A stretch of DNA of 64,000 nucleotides from Schlesneria paludicola DSM 18645 (GCF_000255655.1 NZ_JH636434.1:2988670-3052669), one strand, 5' to 3'; counted from the stretch's first letter, positions 27,175-37,444 are shown. Notes: generated from the letters alone by a model not told the origin. Numbers and translations are program-made.

Positions 27175-29820
27175 ATGAAGTTATTCGATCGAGGTCTTCG
27201 CATGTTCCGTTTCGTGCAGCTCGTCGTCTCCGCCCTGCTGCGTCTCGTACTCTCGTTTCGCTACACCGTGAAACGCATCGACTGGCCGGACGCAAAGGGG
27301 GTTAAAAGGCCGGTTCTAATCCTCCCGAACCATCCCGCCTTGATCGACCCGGTCCTGTTGCTTGCACTTCTTCATGATTCATATCATCCACGAACGGTGC
27401 TCTACGAAGGAAATTTCAGCGGCCTCATTCGAACGCTGCTGTTCAAATTGCTGCAAGCGGTCTCCATCCCCGATTTGAGACGCCCAAGTCGTGAAGCCTA
27501 TGAGCGGGCGGAGCAGGCCGTCGCGGAGGTCATCGCCGGCCTTCGGCGAGGCGAGAATTTCATCCTTTGGCCATCAGGGCATGCACAACGCGATGGCGTG
27601 GAACGACTGGGTTCGGCCCGCGCACTGACGGACATCCTGAATGCGGTCCCCGAAGCGACCGTGCTGATGGTACGGACCCGCGGATTGTGGGGCAGCATGT
27701 TCAGCTATGCACGAAAGGCGAGACTGCCGAATTTGCCCGGCTGCATCCTCAACGGCGGATTGCTCTTGCTCGCCAACCTCCTCTTTTTCATGCCACGCCG
27801 GCATGTGAAGATCACGATGAAGGAGCTGAATCGTGCCGATTTAACAAGCCTCGAACGCGATAGGATCAACCGCGATTTCGAAACCTGGTACAACACAGAA
27901 GGGCCAGAACCGCCGACACATGTTCCTTATCATTTTCTGTTTGGTGCCCGCGACTATCAGTTCCCCCGCCTTCAGTCTGTCCATATCCAAATCGACCCCT
28001 CCGAGATCACGCAGGACACCCGTATTGGCATCGCGGAAATCCTGACGAATCAGCTTCACAGGCCGGTCGGGATCGAGGAATTGAAACTCGACACGAAACT
28101 CGAAGACCTGGGTCTCGACAGCCTGCAACGTATGGAAGTCGCCGTTGGGATTGAACATCGTTTTGGCAGAACGATTGATGCGTCGCCATTGACGGTTGGT
28201 GAACTAATGGCGATGGCACAGGGGTGTCGCGAGACAGAAGCGACCGTCGCACCGGCAGCCTGGTTCAAACCACCCACGAACGTGAAGCCGCTTTGCGTGC
28301 TTGCAGAATCAATTCCCGCGGCATTTGTCGAACGAGCACTTAGCACACCCGGGGACATCGCCGCCGCGGATGATTTGTCGGGGGTTGTCACCTATGAACG
28401 GCTGCTGGTCGGTGCCCTGGTGATGGCGCGCCGCTTCGAGCGTCTGACAGGAAAAAATGTCGGCTTGATGTTACCTGCCTCCGTCGCCAGCGACATCATG
28501 TTGTTCGCATTGTATCTCGCGAACAAGCTACCCATTCTACTGAATTGGACAACGGGCCCCGCGAACCTGGCCCATGCAGTGAAACTGACGGAGGTCACAC
28601 ACGTGGTGACCTCACGTCAATTGCGTGACCGCCTGAATATTTCGATCGACGGAATTACGTTCATCGACGTCGAAGACCTGCGGCGGGAAGTCGGTCTGTT
28701 CGAAAGCCTCTGCACGCTGCTCAAGACCCGCATGTTCCCGTCCCGGGTTCGCCAGAGCGTGCCCCGCGTCGACCCGAATTCCACAAGCGTGATTCTATTC
28801 ACATCCGGGTCCGAAAAGGCACCGAAAGGCGTGCCGCTGACCCATCACAACATCATTGCGAATTTGCGGATGCTCCCCAGCGTCTTGGAACTGACGACAA
28901 AAGATTCGGTGCTGGGATTTTTGCCCATGTTTCACAGTTTTGGCTTTACCATGACGGGACTCTTGCCGCTACTGGGGGGGATTCGGGTAGTGCATCATCC
29001 CGATCCGACGGATACCGCAAACTTATCACGGAAGATTTCCTCGTATGCCCCCACAGTCCTCGTTGGCATGCCGTCTCTGATTGGTCATCTGATTGAACGC
29101 TCGCGTCCTGGAGAATTGGATTCAATCCGCTGGATTGCCGTCGGTGCCGAAAAGTGTCCGCACTCGCTATTCGAAGCCACCGGACGACTGATGCCTAAGG
29201 CCACGATGCTCGAAGGGTACGGCGTGACGGAATGCTCGCCGCTGATTTCCGCGAATCGCACGGCGCAAAATCGCCCCGGAACGATTGGCATCCCGTTGCC
29301 CGGTCTGCAAATCCGTGTCGTCGACGTTGCAACCGACACCGAGGTCCCGATCGGAACGATGGGAATGCTGCAGGTCAGCGGCCCAACCGTGTTCCCAGGG
29401 TACCTCGGCGACGAAACGTCACCCTTCGTTGAACGGAACGGAACGCAGTGGTACGTCACAGGCGATCTGGTTTCGGTTGACTCCGATGGCTTCATCCATT
29501 TCGAGGGACGCTTGAAGCGATTCGTCAAAGCGGGCGGTGAAATGATCTCACTTCCGGCGCTGGAAGATCCATTTGTCAGCAAATATCCGCCGGACGACGA
29601 TGGTCCGCGCGTCGCCGTGGAAGGAATCGAATTCGACTCCGGCCGTCGGATCGTCCTTTTCACCACGTTGCCCATCGAGCTCGCGGAAGCCAATGCCCTA
29701 TTGGCCCACGAAGGATTCCGTGGTGTGATGCGACTCGATGCCGTGCATCACCTCGACAAGATCCCGGTTCTTGGGACTGGAAAGATCGACTATCGGCAAT
29801 TGCGATCATTGATCAAATAG
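27175..29820 (+). CDS. Acyltransferase - acyl carrier protein - acyl-adenylating enzyme fusion (Aas-like)
   Basis: 881 residues; an ATG at 27202 with GAGG in front is an alternative start. Domain order: a PlsC-type glycerolipid acyltransferase (residues 20-230, with the HX4D motif NHPALID, H53 and D58); an acyl carrier protein domain (about 270-345, with phosphopantetheine attachment serine S316 in GLDSLQRMEV); and an AMP-forming acyl-CoA/ACP synthetase (about 355-881, with ILFTSGSEKAPKGVPLTHHN and LEGYGVTECSP). E. coli Aas has acyltransferase and synthetase without an internal ACP, so here the carrier is built in. A self-contained enzyme that activates fatty acids, holds them on its own ACP and transfers them to lysophospholipid is inferred. 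Confidence 0.9.
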   Translation: MKLFDRGLRMFRFVQLVVSALLRLVLSFRYTVKRIDWPDAKGVKRPVLILPNHPALIDPVLLLALLHDSYHPRTVLYEGNFSGLIRTLLFKLLQAVSIPDLRRPSREAYERAEQAVAEVIAGLRRGENFILWPSGHAQRDGVERLGSARALTDILNAVPEATVLMVRTRGLWGSMFSYARKARLPNLPGCILNGGLLLLANLLFFMPRRHVKITMKELNRADLTSLERDRINRDFETWYNTEGPEPPTHVPYHFLFGARDYQFPRLQSVHIQIDPSEITQDTRIGIAEILTNQLHRPVGIEELKLDTKLEDLGLDSLQRMEVAVGIEHRFGRTIDASPLTVGELMAMAQGCRETEATVAPAAWFKPPTNVKPLCVLAESIPAAFVERALSTPGDIAAADDLSGVVTYERLLVGALVMARRFERLTGKNVGLMLPASVASDIMLFALYLANKLPILLNWTTGPANLAHAVKLTEVTHVVTSRQLRDRLNISIDGITFIDVEDLRREVGLFESLCTLLKTRMFPSRVRQSVPRVDPNSTSVILFTSGSEKAPKGVPLTHHNIIANLRMLPSVLELTTKDSVLGFLPMFHSFGFTMTGLLPLLGGIRVVHHPDPTDTANLSRKISSYAPTVLVGMPSLIGHLIERSRPGELDSIRWIAVGAEKCPHSLFEATGRLMPKATMLEGYGVTECSPLISANRTAQNRPGTIGIPLPGLQIRVVDVATDTEVPIGTMGMLQVSGPTVFPGYLGDETSPFVERNGTQWYVTGDLVSVDSDGFIHFEGRLKRFVKAGGEMISLPALEDPFVSKYPPDDDGPRVAVEGIEFDSGRRIVLFTTLPIELAEANALLAHEGFRGVMRLDAVHHLDKIPVLGTGKIDYRQLRSLIK

Positions 29821-30043
29821 GCAATCGTGATTGCAACGAGCTACGAAAGGTGATTGATGCCGACGACGAACTCAAACCCGATAAATGCCGCCACCTGCTA
29901 CGCGGCCTTGGTATCCCCGATCACCCGAATCCTTGGAAACGGTTCGATAACTCGCAAGACTCTGGACTCCGAAAGATCCTACTTTGAAAGATCACCAGGT
30001 CCCGAATCCACCATTCCTGCTTGATCCTCGTCGATCAGGCTTG

Positions 30044-30085
30044 CGGGCGTTCAAGCTTGGCGGCGCCGCCAAGCTTGAACGCCCG
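30044..30085. repeat. Perfect 42-base palindrome
   Basis: Two 21-base arms are exact reverse complements with no spacer; the centre reads GGCGGCGCCGCC and each arm includes TTCAAGCTTGG. It lies between the acyltransferase fusion gene and the holin-like gene. In RNA it would form a very stable stem, but there is no T-tract. The AAGCTTGG core links it loosely to the CCAAGC-N4-GCTTGG hairpins elsewhere. The rest of 29821-30161 shows nothing. Confidence 0.8.
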
Positions 30086-30161
30086 TCGAGTGATTCATTC
30101 AGGTCCGTGTGATATCGTCCGAATGAGCAAAATTCGTCGTCCGAGAGTGAAGGGTTAATTG

Positions 30162-30539
30162 ATGTCCATCGATCCGACGGACTCACCGAAACAGACTGCC
30201 GCGTCACTGATGGCGGATATCATTTCCGACGTTCAATTGCTTTTCGAACAGCAGTTGAAGCTGATGCAGTACGAGTTTGAAGAGGAAGTCCACCGCCGCA
30301 CGGTCGCCATGACCCTCGTTGCCTCGGGAGTGGCGATTGCGTTCATTGCGGCCACGATATTGTGCGTGATGTTCGCCCACCTTTTGCATTGGGCGACTTC
30401 GCCAATCGGTACCGATCCAGCATGGCTTCCCATGTGGGCCTGCTACGGCATCGTGACAGCCGTCTTGATCACGACCTCGACGATCATGGTGTGGATGGGG
30501 CGAAAAATGCTCTCTTCCCACCACGCCCAATCGAACTGA
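30162..30539 (+). CDS. Holin-like membrane protein (phage holin 3_6 / YqjE-type family)
   Basis: 125 residues from an ATG at 30162. An amphipathic N-terminal helix (LMADIISDVQLLFEQQLKLM) is followed by two membrane helices (AMTLVASGVAIAFIAATILC and the region MWACYGIVTAVLITTSTIMV). This matches the family labelled putative actinobacterial Holin-X / YqjE. In non-phage settings these proteins sit with DUF3618 and stress genes, as here, and are thought to be envelope-stress proteins rather than true holins. It begins a three-gene group with the next two genes. Confidence 0.8.
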   Translation: MSIDPTDSPKQTAASLMADIISDVQLLFEQQLKLMQYEFEEEVHRRTVAMTLVASGVAIAFIAATILCVMFAHLLHWATSPIGTDPAWLPMWACYGIVTAVLITTSTIMVWMGRKMLSSHHAQSN

Positions 30540-30567
30540 CATCCTAGAAGCCGCAGGAAAGTCCGCA

Positions 30568-31242
30568 ATGACGAATCGGAAGCAAATCCTTCTGAAACAA
30601 ATGGAAGAAACAAAAGCCAATCTTTCCGAAAAACTGGATTCATTGGGCGTCCAGGTCAAAACAGAGACCGCAGAAGCCGTGACGCAGGTCGTCCGCAAGG
30701 CAGGTCGTTCGCTGACCAGCATGCTTGACGTTCGACAACAATTGCAACGCCATCCCTGGCTTGTCCTCGGAGGCTCGTCGGTCCTGGGCTACTTGATGAT
30801 CGGACGGATCCTGGGCAGAAAGAAAGCGGCTCACGCACCGACGACAGCTGCTCCTCAATCCATTTCGACCGCGAATCCCGATGCCGAGCATACAGAATCG
30901 GTCAATCCTGCGAATCCAGCTCCCACCATCGCAACCGCCGTCGACGATCAAACAAACGTGTGGACCACGTCGCGGCAACAGCTCAGCGAATTGGCCATCC
31001 ACTCGTTGACCAACATCATTTCGGCCTTGGCATCACGCGCGATTCCGGTCGTGGTCGATCGGATCGTCGACAGTGCGATTGCCGCCGGCCACCTGAATCC
31101 GTCAACGCTTCACGAAAAGGAGTCTCGTCCGAACGAAGAGTATGATCTGGACGGCACCTCGCCGTGTCAAAACGATGTCGAGCCTGCTCGTCGTATTCAT
31201 TCTGACGAGGAAAATGTCAGTGGCGTGATCGAGTTGAACTAA
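30568..31242 (+). CDS. DUF3618 family protein
   Basis: 224 residues. The N-terminal 80 residues match DUF3618: a coiled helix (LLKQMEETKANLSEKLDSLG), then RHPWLVLGGSSVLGYLMIGR, a short membrane segment. The C-terminal 140 residues are low in complexity and acidic, with a second weaker helical part around ISALASRAIPVVVDRIVDS. It lies 28 bases after the holin-like gene and 27 before UspA, so all three are probably one transcript. The holin-like plus DUF3618 pairing is common in proteobacterial envelope-stress loci. Confidence 0.75.
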   Translation: MTNRKQILLKQMEETKANLSEKLDSLGVQVKTETAEAVTQVVRKAGRSLTSMLDVRQQLQRHPWLVLGGSSVLGYLMIGRILGRKKAAHAPTTAAPQSISTANPDAEHTESVNPANPAPTIATAVDDQTNVWTTSRQQLSELAIHSLTNIISALASRAIPVVVDRIVDSAIAAGHLNPSTLHEKESRPNEEYDLDGTSPCQNDVEPARRIHSDEENVSGVIELN

Positions 31243-31269
31243 ACCGCTTGCAATCGAAAAGGCCATCCC

Positions 31270-31758
31270 ATGAACATTCGCATCTCTCGCATTCTGTTTC
31301 CGACGGATTTCAGTGAACCCGCCCGGCAGGCGCAAAAGTATGCCATGGAGTTGGCAGACCGTTTTCAATCGGAACTACATCTGATTCACATCGTTCCGGA
31401 AGTCTACATGCCACTTCCCGATGCATCGACCTCATGGACGATGCCCGTTACGAATCTGCAGGCCGATGTCGAAATTGCTTCGAAACGACTGCAAAACGAA
31501 GTCAATCGCCCCTGGGCCGACAGCCATCAGATCGTTCGCCATGTTGAAGTCGGCAACCCTGTTAACGCCATCATTACCTACGCTAAGACGCACGAAATCG
31601 ACCTGATCGTCGTCGGGACGCACGGCCATACGGGGCTTTCTCACCTCCTGCTCGGCTCAAATGCCGAAAAGGTTGTGCGGTTGGCCACCTGCCCGGTCCT
31701 GACGATTCATCCCAAAGGTCATCAGTTTGTGATCGACGACAATCCGGCCAACACGTAA
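31270..31758 (+). CDS. Universal stress protein (UspA family)
   Basis: 162 residues. The start ISRILFPTDFSEPARQAQKY and the nucleotide-binding loop VVGTHGHTGLSHLLLGSNAEK are the UspA signatures. It is the last of three closely spaced genes and the second UspA in the window; the other is encoded on the opposite strand of the same stress island. The two proteins are only moderately alike, so they are not a recent duplication. Confidence 0.93.
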   Translation: MNIRISRILFPTDFSEPARQAQKYAMELADRFQSELHLIHIVPEVYMPLPDASTSWTMPVTNLQADVEIASKRLQNEVNRPWADSHQIVRHVEVGNPVNAIITYAKTHEIDLIVVGTHGHTGLSHLLLGSNAEKVVRLATCPVLTIHPKGHQFVIDDNPANT

Positions 31759-31949
31759 TCAACGCGAAAATCCTGTCATCATTCAGCGACAGAACGGGTC
31801 GGTCGGTCAAGGGCCCTGGGATGGATAGACCGCTGACAAACCATGGGGTCGCTGGCAAGATCGAATGAACTTGCGACTCATCGGTTTAGCGAGTTTCCCT
31901 TGGAGCGGGGAGTGCGCTACAATCGCGGGCTCACTCTATCGGAGCCACC

Positions 31950-33002
31950 ATGCTATCGCCTGCCTTACAGAATTGCCGTTTCCTCAAAGCCGCCCGCCGC
32001 GAACCGACTGACACCACGCCGATCTGGATCATGCGTCAGGCAGGTCGTTATCTGCCGGAATACATGTCCGTCCGTAGCAAAGTCTCATTCATCGAACTCT
32101 GCAAATCGCCAGAATTGGCCGCCGAAGTCACCCTGACAGCGCAACGCGTGCTGGGTGTCGATGCGGCGATCCTGTTTGCCGACCTGCTGCCGATGCTCGA
32201 ACCCATGGGCATCGACCTGGAATATGCCAAGGGTGAAGGTCCTGTCATCCATAACCCGATTCGAACCGGGGCCGAAGTCGACCGACTCCAAGAACTCGAA
32301 GACGTTGAAGCGCTGCACTTCGTGTTCGAAACGGTCCGCCAGATTCGTCGTGATCTGCCCGGCGACATTCCGCTACTCGGTTTCGCGGGTGCGCCCTTCA
32401 CCCTGGCTTCGTACGCTATCGAAGGCGGTAGCTCACGAAACTATGTGACCACCAAGTCGATGATGTACAACGACGAAGGCGCGTGGCGAACGCTCATGGA
32501 GCGACTCAGCCGCAGCCTGATCCGGTACTTGAACGCGCAAATCGATGCAGGCTGTCAGGCGGTCCAGCTTTTCGACAGTTGGGCCGGATGCTTGTCACCC
32601 GATGACTATCGGCGGTATGTCCTGCCCTACACGCGCCAGGTCGTCGAAGGCGTTCACAAGGGGACCCCTGTCATTAACTTCCTCACCGGAAATCCCGCAC
32701 TGCTGCCGTTGCTGCGCGAATCCGGCGGCGACGTGATCGGCATCGACTGGCGAGTCGATTTGGGCGAGGCCTGGAAAACGGTCGGATACGATGTGGCCGT
32801 TCAAGGCAATCTTGATCCCGTGTCGCTGATGGCTGATTTGCCGATTTTGAAGCAGCGAGCCAAAGCCGTGCTGACCGCCGCAGCCGGCCGACCTGGACAC
32901 ATCTTCAACCTGGGCCATGGAGTTTTTCCGGAAGTGCCCCCCGAGCATGTGAAAGCACTCGTGCAAATGGTGCATGAGATGGGACAGCATGGCCTCAACT
33001 GA
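31950..33002 (+). CDS. hemE: Uroporphyrinogen decarboxylase
   Basis: 350 residues, the usual HemE length. The substrate-binding signature near the N-terminus, [16 protein letters not shown], is exact for the family. The second block [17 protein letters not shown] and the late [18 protein letters not shown] are also present. The enzyme removes four carboxyl groups from uroporphyrinogen III to give coproporphyrinogen III in haem synthesis. GGAG lies five bases before the ATG. The gene overlaps the next one (protoporphyrinogen oxidase), so the two are translationally coupled. Confidence 0.97.
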   Translation: MLSPALQNCRFLKAARREPTDTTPIWIMRQAGRYLPEYMSVRSKVSFIELCKSPELAAEVTLTAQRVLGVDAAILFADLLPMLEPMGIDLEYAKGEGPVIHNPIRTGAEVDRLQELEDVEALHFVFETVRQIRRDLPGDIPLLGFAGAPFTLASYAIEGGSSRNYVTTKSMMYNDEGAWRTLMERLSRSLIRYLNAQIDAGCQAVQLFDSWAGCLSPDDYRRYVLPYTRQVVEGVHKGTPVINFLTGNPALLPLLRESGGDVIGIDWRVDLGEAWKTVGYDVAVQGNLDPVSLMADLPILKQRAKAVLTAAAGRPGHIFNLGHGVFPEVPPEHVKALVQMVHEMGQHGLN

Positions 33003-34563
33003 GAACACGCACCGACGAATTGCCGTTATCGGCGGCGGCCTCGCAGGACTGGCCGCTGCACATCGGCTGACGGAACTGGCACCGACAACAAACCAGCCGA
33101 TCGACATCACGCTGTTCGAAGCGGGCGCCCGGCTGGGTGGTCTGGTCGGTACGGAGCAGATCGATGGATATTTGGTCGATGTGGGTGCCGATTCGTTCCT
33201 CACGAACAAACCGGCGGCGGTAGGGCTGTGTCGACGACTGGGAATCGAAAATCGCCTGATCCCCACAGAACCCCGCTACCGCGGAGCTCTCGTACTGCAT
33301 CAAGGCAGGCCCGTCCCCGTTCCTGATGGATTTCAGTTGCTCAGCCCCACGGCAATCTGGCCGATTCTCACATCGCCACTGTTCTCGACGTGGGGCAAAC
33401 TTCGTTTGCTGATGGAATGGACCGTCCCCCGACACGCGCACGCTCAGGGTCAAACTCCGTCCGGCGATCAGCCCACCGCCCTGGTGGATGAAAGCCTGGC
33501 CGACTTCGCACGTCGGCGGTTTGGCCGCGAAGCGTTTGAACGTTTGATCCAACCGCTTGTGGGAGGCATCTATACGGCGGACCCGGAACGATTGAGTCTC
33601 GCTGCAACGATGCCTCGCTTCCTGGAAATGGAACGAGACTACGGCAGTCTGATCCGAGCCGTATTCGCTCAAAAAGCGAAAGACCGGAAACGGCAGAAGT
33701 GGACCGATGGCCAAAAGTCCGATTCCCTGGAATCGGGCGAACGGTCGATGTCGAGCGGTGCCAGGTACGGTCTGTTTGCGGGCCTGGAAGGCGGCATGAT
33801 CGATCTCGTACGGGCCCTGCAATCGCAGGTCGAATCCCGCTGTCAGATTCGGTTGAACACACGCGTCACCTTCGTGTCGACGGGAAACATCCCCCATTCA
33901 AACGACGTGACCGCCGATCCTGGTGGCTACCGACTCGCACTCGATGATGATTCGGAACAGAACTTCGATTCCGTCATCGTCGCCAGCACGGCCGCGACGA
34001 CCGCCAAGATCCTGGAGACACTTGATCCGGCCCTGAGCGCCGAACTGCGGGACATCGAATACGCATCGAGTGCCCTTGTGGTGACGGGCCACCGCCTGAG
34101 CGACATCCGGCATCCGCTTGATTCGTTCGGGCTGGTCATCCCGCAGATTGAACACCGGCGAATTCTGGCCGTATCATTCTCAAGTCGCAAATTTCCCAAT
34201 CGCGCTCCCGAGGGTCATGTGCTGCTGAGAACATTCGTCGGCGGGGCGCTTCAGCCAGAACTACTGAAGCTTGACGATGATCAGCTACGCGATCTGGTCC
34301 GCGACGAGTTACGAGACATTTTTGGTGTGGGCGGAACTCCCGATTTCACGCGTGTCTATCGATACGAACGCGCCATGCCGCAGTACACACTCGGACACCT
34401 GGAACGGATTGCACGCATTGATCAACGGATTCAGCAGCGACCGGGACTCGAGCTGGCTGGAATTGCCTATCATGGGGTCGGTGTGCCAGACGTCATCGCC
34501 AATGCAGAACACGCCGCAGAGTCGCTGATTTCGAAACGAAGCCCCCGGGCCCGAGCACATTGA
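32989..34563 (+). CDS. hemY: Protoporphyrinogen oxidase (oxygen-dependent, HemY type)
   Basis: 524 residues from the ATG at 32989, overlapping the hemE stop by 14 bases. The FAD-binding Rossmann motif is [17 protein letters not shown] near the N-terminus. [25 protein letters not shown] follows, and a conserved C-terminal block with [20 protein letters not shown] is typical of HemY/PPOX. It oxidises protoporphyrinogen IX to protoporphyrin IX with oxygen (some members of this family oxidise coproporphyrinogen III instead). The overlap with hemE indicates an operon for late haem synthesis. Confidence 0.92.
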   Translation: MASTENTHRRIAVIGGGLAGLAAAHRLTELAPTTNQPIDITLFEAGARLGGLVGTEQIDGYLVDVGADSFLTNKPAAVGLCRRLGIENRLIPTEPRYRGALVLHQGRPVPVPDGFQLLSPTAIWPILTSPLFSTWGKLRLLMEWTVPRHAHAQGQTPSGDQPTALVDESLADFARRRFGREAFERLIQPLVGGIYTADPERLSLAATMPRFLEMERDYGSLIRAVFAQKAKDRKRQKWTDGQKSDSLESGERSMSSGARYGLFAGLEGGMIDLVRALQSQVESRCQIRLNTRVTFVSTGNIPHSNDVTADPGGYRLALDDDSEQNFDSVIVASTAATTAKILETLDPALSAELRDIEYASSALVVTGHRLSDIRHPLDSFGLVIPQIEHRRILAVSFSSRKFPNRAPEGHVLLRTFVGGALQPELLKLDDDQLRDLVRDELRDIFGVGGTPDFTRVYRYERAMPQYTLGHLERIARIDQRIQQRPGLELAGIAYHGVGVPDVIANAEHAAESLISKRSPRARAH

Positions 34564-34629
34564 TCACTGCCTGCGGACAGACTCAGGCAGAAGAGTCCTG
34601 CTCGAAACAGACCCGCGCGTCGACAGCCC

Positions 34630-36102
34630 TCAATTGCTGGCCGCGGGAGAATCTGATTTACCGAAGCAGTAGAGCTGATCGCCGACCCGCAAATAGAGTC
34701 GACCATCTGCGATGGCAGGCGTTGCATGGCCGTCGCCGTCGAAGTTGGCCGTATGCAATTCAGCCCAACCCGCTTCGGCGTTAACGATGGTCAGCTCACC
34801 TTTCTGACTCAGCAGATACACTTTGCCATCGCCAGCGATCGGAGACGCATAGTAACCTCCCGTCGCCTTGAGACGTGCGTGCTTCAGCACCTTCCCGGTC
34901 GTCGCATCCAAAACAGAAAGAATGCCGCCATCCTTGATCATGAACAACTTGCCCTCGTAGTACAGCGGTGAAGGGCAATAGGGCAACTGCTTGTTCTGCT
35001 CCCAACGGACGTGCGTTTTCGTGATGTCACCCGTCCCGCCAGGACTGATCGCCAGGAACACATTTTTGCCATCCGAGTGCGTGCGTGCGACGCTCAGATA
35101 CTCGTCTTTCGTAATGTGCCCGTCCTTGTTGCGATCGATTTGCGTAAATCGTCCTTTAAACGGGTGATCAGGAAATTCCTTCTCTTCAATGGTCCCGTTC
35201 CCGTCGGAATCGGCCGCGAAAAGCTCCTCCACGGGCAATGGGGTCACTCGACTTTCACCGTCGTTTCCAGGTGAGAAGCAGGCGGCATAGAGGATATTGT
35301 CGGGGCCGACAATCGGCGACATGTTGACGATCCGCGACACGCCCTGCACCGTCCAGACTTCTTTGCCCGTCTCGAGATCGTAGCCCACAATCCGTAGAGT
35401 TGCGGAAACCACGATCTGCTTCTTGCCGTCCACGTCCCAGATCACTGGAGTGGAATAATTTCGGGTAAATTCTGAGCGATCGGTTCGCCACACCAAGTCT
35501 CCAGTGAGCCGGTTATACGCCGCGATAAACGACTCGGTATCGTGATCTTGGACAAGAATGACCAGATCACCCTCAATGATGGGCGAGCTTCCCGCACCAA
35601 AGTCGTTCTTAAACGGCCCCATCCGGTGAGACCACAACAGCTTGCCGCTTCGGTCATAGGCGAGCAGTCCGCTCGAACCGAAAAAGCTGACGACCACATC
35701 CCCATCGGTCACCGGGCTCGATTGTGCATAGCTGCCAGTATTATGGATTTTCTCCATCGCCTCGTGTGGCGCTGGAGCTTCCCACAAGATTGTTCCCGTC
35801 GCTCGGTTGATCGCGATTGTATTGAGCGTTTCGCCATTCGCGGTGGTCAGGAAGATTCGGTCTTTCGAGATGATCGGCGAGGAATGCCCCGGTGGAACTT
35901 TCGTCTTCCAGATCACGTCCGAGTTGGGAGAGACATTGACCGGAAGTGCACGCGGAGACCGGCTGACACCCGAACTACGCGCTCCGCGAAACTGCGGCCA
36001 ATCTTCCGCCACCGAACATGAATCGCCGCACGCCAGCAGGGTCAACAACCCGAATAGAAAGCCGGGACAGAATTGAAGAGCACTCGTCCTGAAAGTACGC
36101 AT
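34630..36102 (-). CDS. Exported PQQ-like beta-propeller protein with EF-hand insert
   Basis: 490 residues from an ATG at 36102 with GGAG before it; the longer open frame upstream is not supported. A signal peptide with a cysteine-containing end (LLTLLACGDSCSVAED) is followed by EDWPQFRGARSSGVS, the usual opening of planctomycete PQQ propellers. Blades of the form VSFFGSSGLLAYDRSGKLLW and DLETGKEVWTVQ follow. About residues 290-345 contain two EF-hand calcium loops (DSDGNGTIEEKEF and DRNKDGHITKDEY) inserted in the propeller. The family is BamB/PQQ-like; the PQQ cofactor is probably not bound. Role unknown, perhaps protein binding at the cell surface. Confidence 0.88.
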   Translation of the reverse strand: MRTFRTSALQFCPGFLFGLLTLLACGDSCSVAEDWPQFRGARSSGVSRSPRALPVNVSPNSDVIWKTKVPPGHSSPIISKDRIFLTTANGETLNTIAINRATGTILWEAPAPHEAMEKIHNTGSYAQSSPVTDGDVVVSFFGSSGLLAYDRSGKLLWSHRMGPFKNDFGAGSSPIIEGDLVILVQDHDTESFIAAYNRLTGDLVWRTDRSEFTRNYSTPVIWDVDGKKQIVVSATLRIVGYDLETGKEVWTVQGVSRIVNMSPIVGPDNILYAACFSPGNDGESRVTPLPVEELFAADSDGNGTIEEKEFPDHPFKGRFTQIDRNKDGHITKDEYLSVARTHSDGKNVFLAISPGGTGDITKTHVRWEQNKQLPYCPSPLYYEGKLFMIKDGGILSVLDATTGKVLKHARLKATGGYYASPIAGDGKVYLLSQKGELTIVNAEAGWAELHTANFDGDGHATPAIADGRLYLRVGDQLYCFGKSDSPAASN

Positions 36103-36289
36103 TGTCAACTCCGCGGAACTCGTCGAATGTGTGCACGATCTCATGATGAACGGAACGATCCGTCGTCGTTTCAACACCATAACCAATTCACCGCGGATTG
36201 TGATGTGACCTTCGGAAGACCGTATCGAAATAGAAGGCCGATCAGGTCGCAACAGACCAACGGCCACCAACCATCCATTTTAAACGACG

Positions 36290-36790
36290 TCAGTTGATCG
36301 ACGCGACACTTTGGCGAGCCTGCGTGACCGGATGATGCGCCGGTTCGTCCCAGCGGATTTCGCGATGAATTGTGAAATCCGCCGACGGGCTCGCATCTGG
36401 CACCCCATTCGAGACGCGCAGGATGGCACGGTAGGCGTGTCCCGATTGAAGTGGAGCATTCGGAATGAACGTCAATCGCGTGCGATCAAGCACGTAATGC
36501 CCAGCGAGTGGTGCCGTGACCGTGCTGTCATCAGAATCGACGACATGCACCGAAAGGATTTGCGAAAACTCGGGATCATCCGGTGCCGACCGCCGCAGTC
36601 GCGCCAACGCGGCCGAAGAAAGGCCGCAGGCTTCAATCAACATCGGCCGCATGAACGCGTCACTCATCACGCCGATCCGAGGCTCCCCGATATCGGCCAG
36701 AGACGCCAGCGGCGTCGATCCTGTCCAGCCGAGTCGGCTCAGGGTCGCGACGGCTGACCACCATTTCGGCGAATTCTGAGTTTGTTTCAT
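36290..36790 (-). CDS. Small protein with possible bacterial Ig-like fold
   Basis: 166 residues, no signal peptide, no close family that I recognise. The second half (TAPLAGHYVLDRTRLTFIPN followed by PLQSGHAYRAILRVSNGV) resembles the SbsA-type bacterial Ig-like module found in surface proteins. A short helical region with MRPMLIEACGLSSAALARLR comes before it. The start has no strong ribosome-binding site. It is transcribed in the same direction as the propeller gene, 187 bases upstream. Confidence 0.55.
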   Translation of the reverse strand: MKQTQNSPKWWSAVATLSRLGWTGSTPLASLADIGEPRIGVMSDAFMRPMLIEACGLSSAALARLRRSAPDDPEFSQILSVHVVDSDDSTVTAPLAGHYVLDRTRLTFIPNAPLQSGHAYRAILRVSNGVPDASPSADFTIHREIRWDEPAHHPVTQARQSVASIN

Positions 36791-37444
36791 TTGGGTTCTG
36801 ACTTTCTAAAAGACCTGAAGCCAGTTCGTGCGACCGATCGATGTGGTGGTCGAAATCCTAGCTAAAAATTATCACAACATTGATAGATATTAATTTCGAC
36901 GTCATCTGAATGAATGTCAAGCCGATTCGTCAACATTCCACGAATTTCGCTGAGTTTGAACTGTTTTTGTGGTGCACGCGCCACTTCGGACTCGCGCGTG
37001 GCGAACCCGCGTCTGGTCGAGTTTTCTGAAAAATCCGAAGAAGACTTGACGAATCGTTGCCAAACGACGATAGTAATGACGTCAATGTTGGTGATATATT
37101 AACTCCCCGTCGCCACTCGCACGAACGAGAGCGCTACCTACGAGAATTTGGCGAGACTGGGATCATGAATGCAACCGAAAGCACAGGAATCACCTCGAGC
37201 AGAATGATGACGGAAATCCATTTCCGCCATCACGGTTCCGCGTTTTTCCATACCGAAGGATGCCGCAGTCCGCGTGACGCCGCGAAGCAGGGTTGTTGAC
37301 GCCACCCCTCCCACTTTGTGACCGTTGCGTTGGCCCCATTCCAGGCGGAAGGAAAATTCTGAACCTATCTCTGCGATCCTCTTCGACCGATCGCTTGTCT
37401 ATTCAGCGTCGGTCGGATTTCGCAGAGTGCTTCTTCAGGTGACT
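36791..37444. other. Intergenic region, partly A/T-rich
   Basis: 654 bases without a supported gene. The part around 36850-36920 is distinctly A/T-rich compared with its surroundings and may hold promoters. A 44-codon open frame at 37165-37299 is not supported by any domain. Confidence 0.45.
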
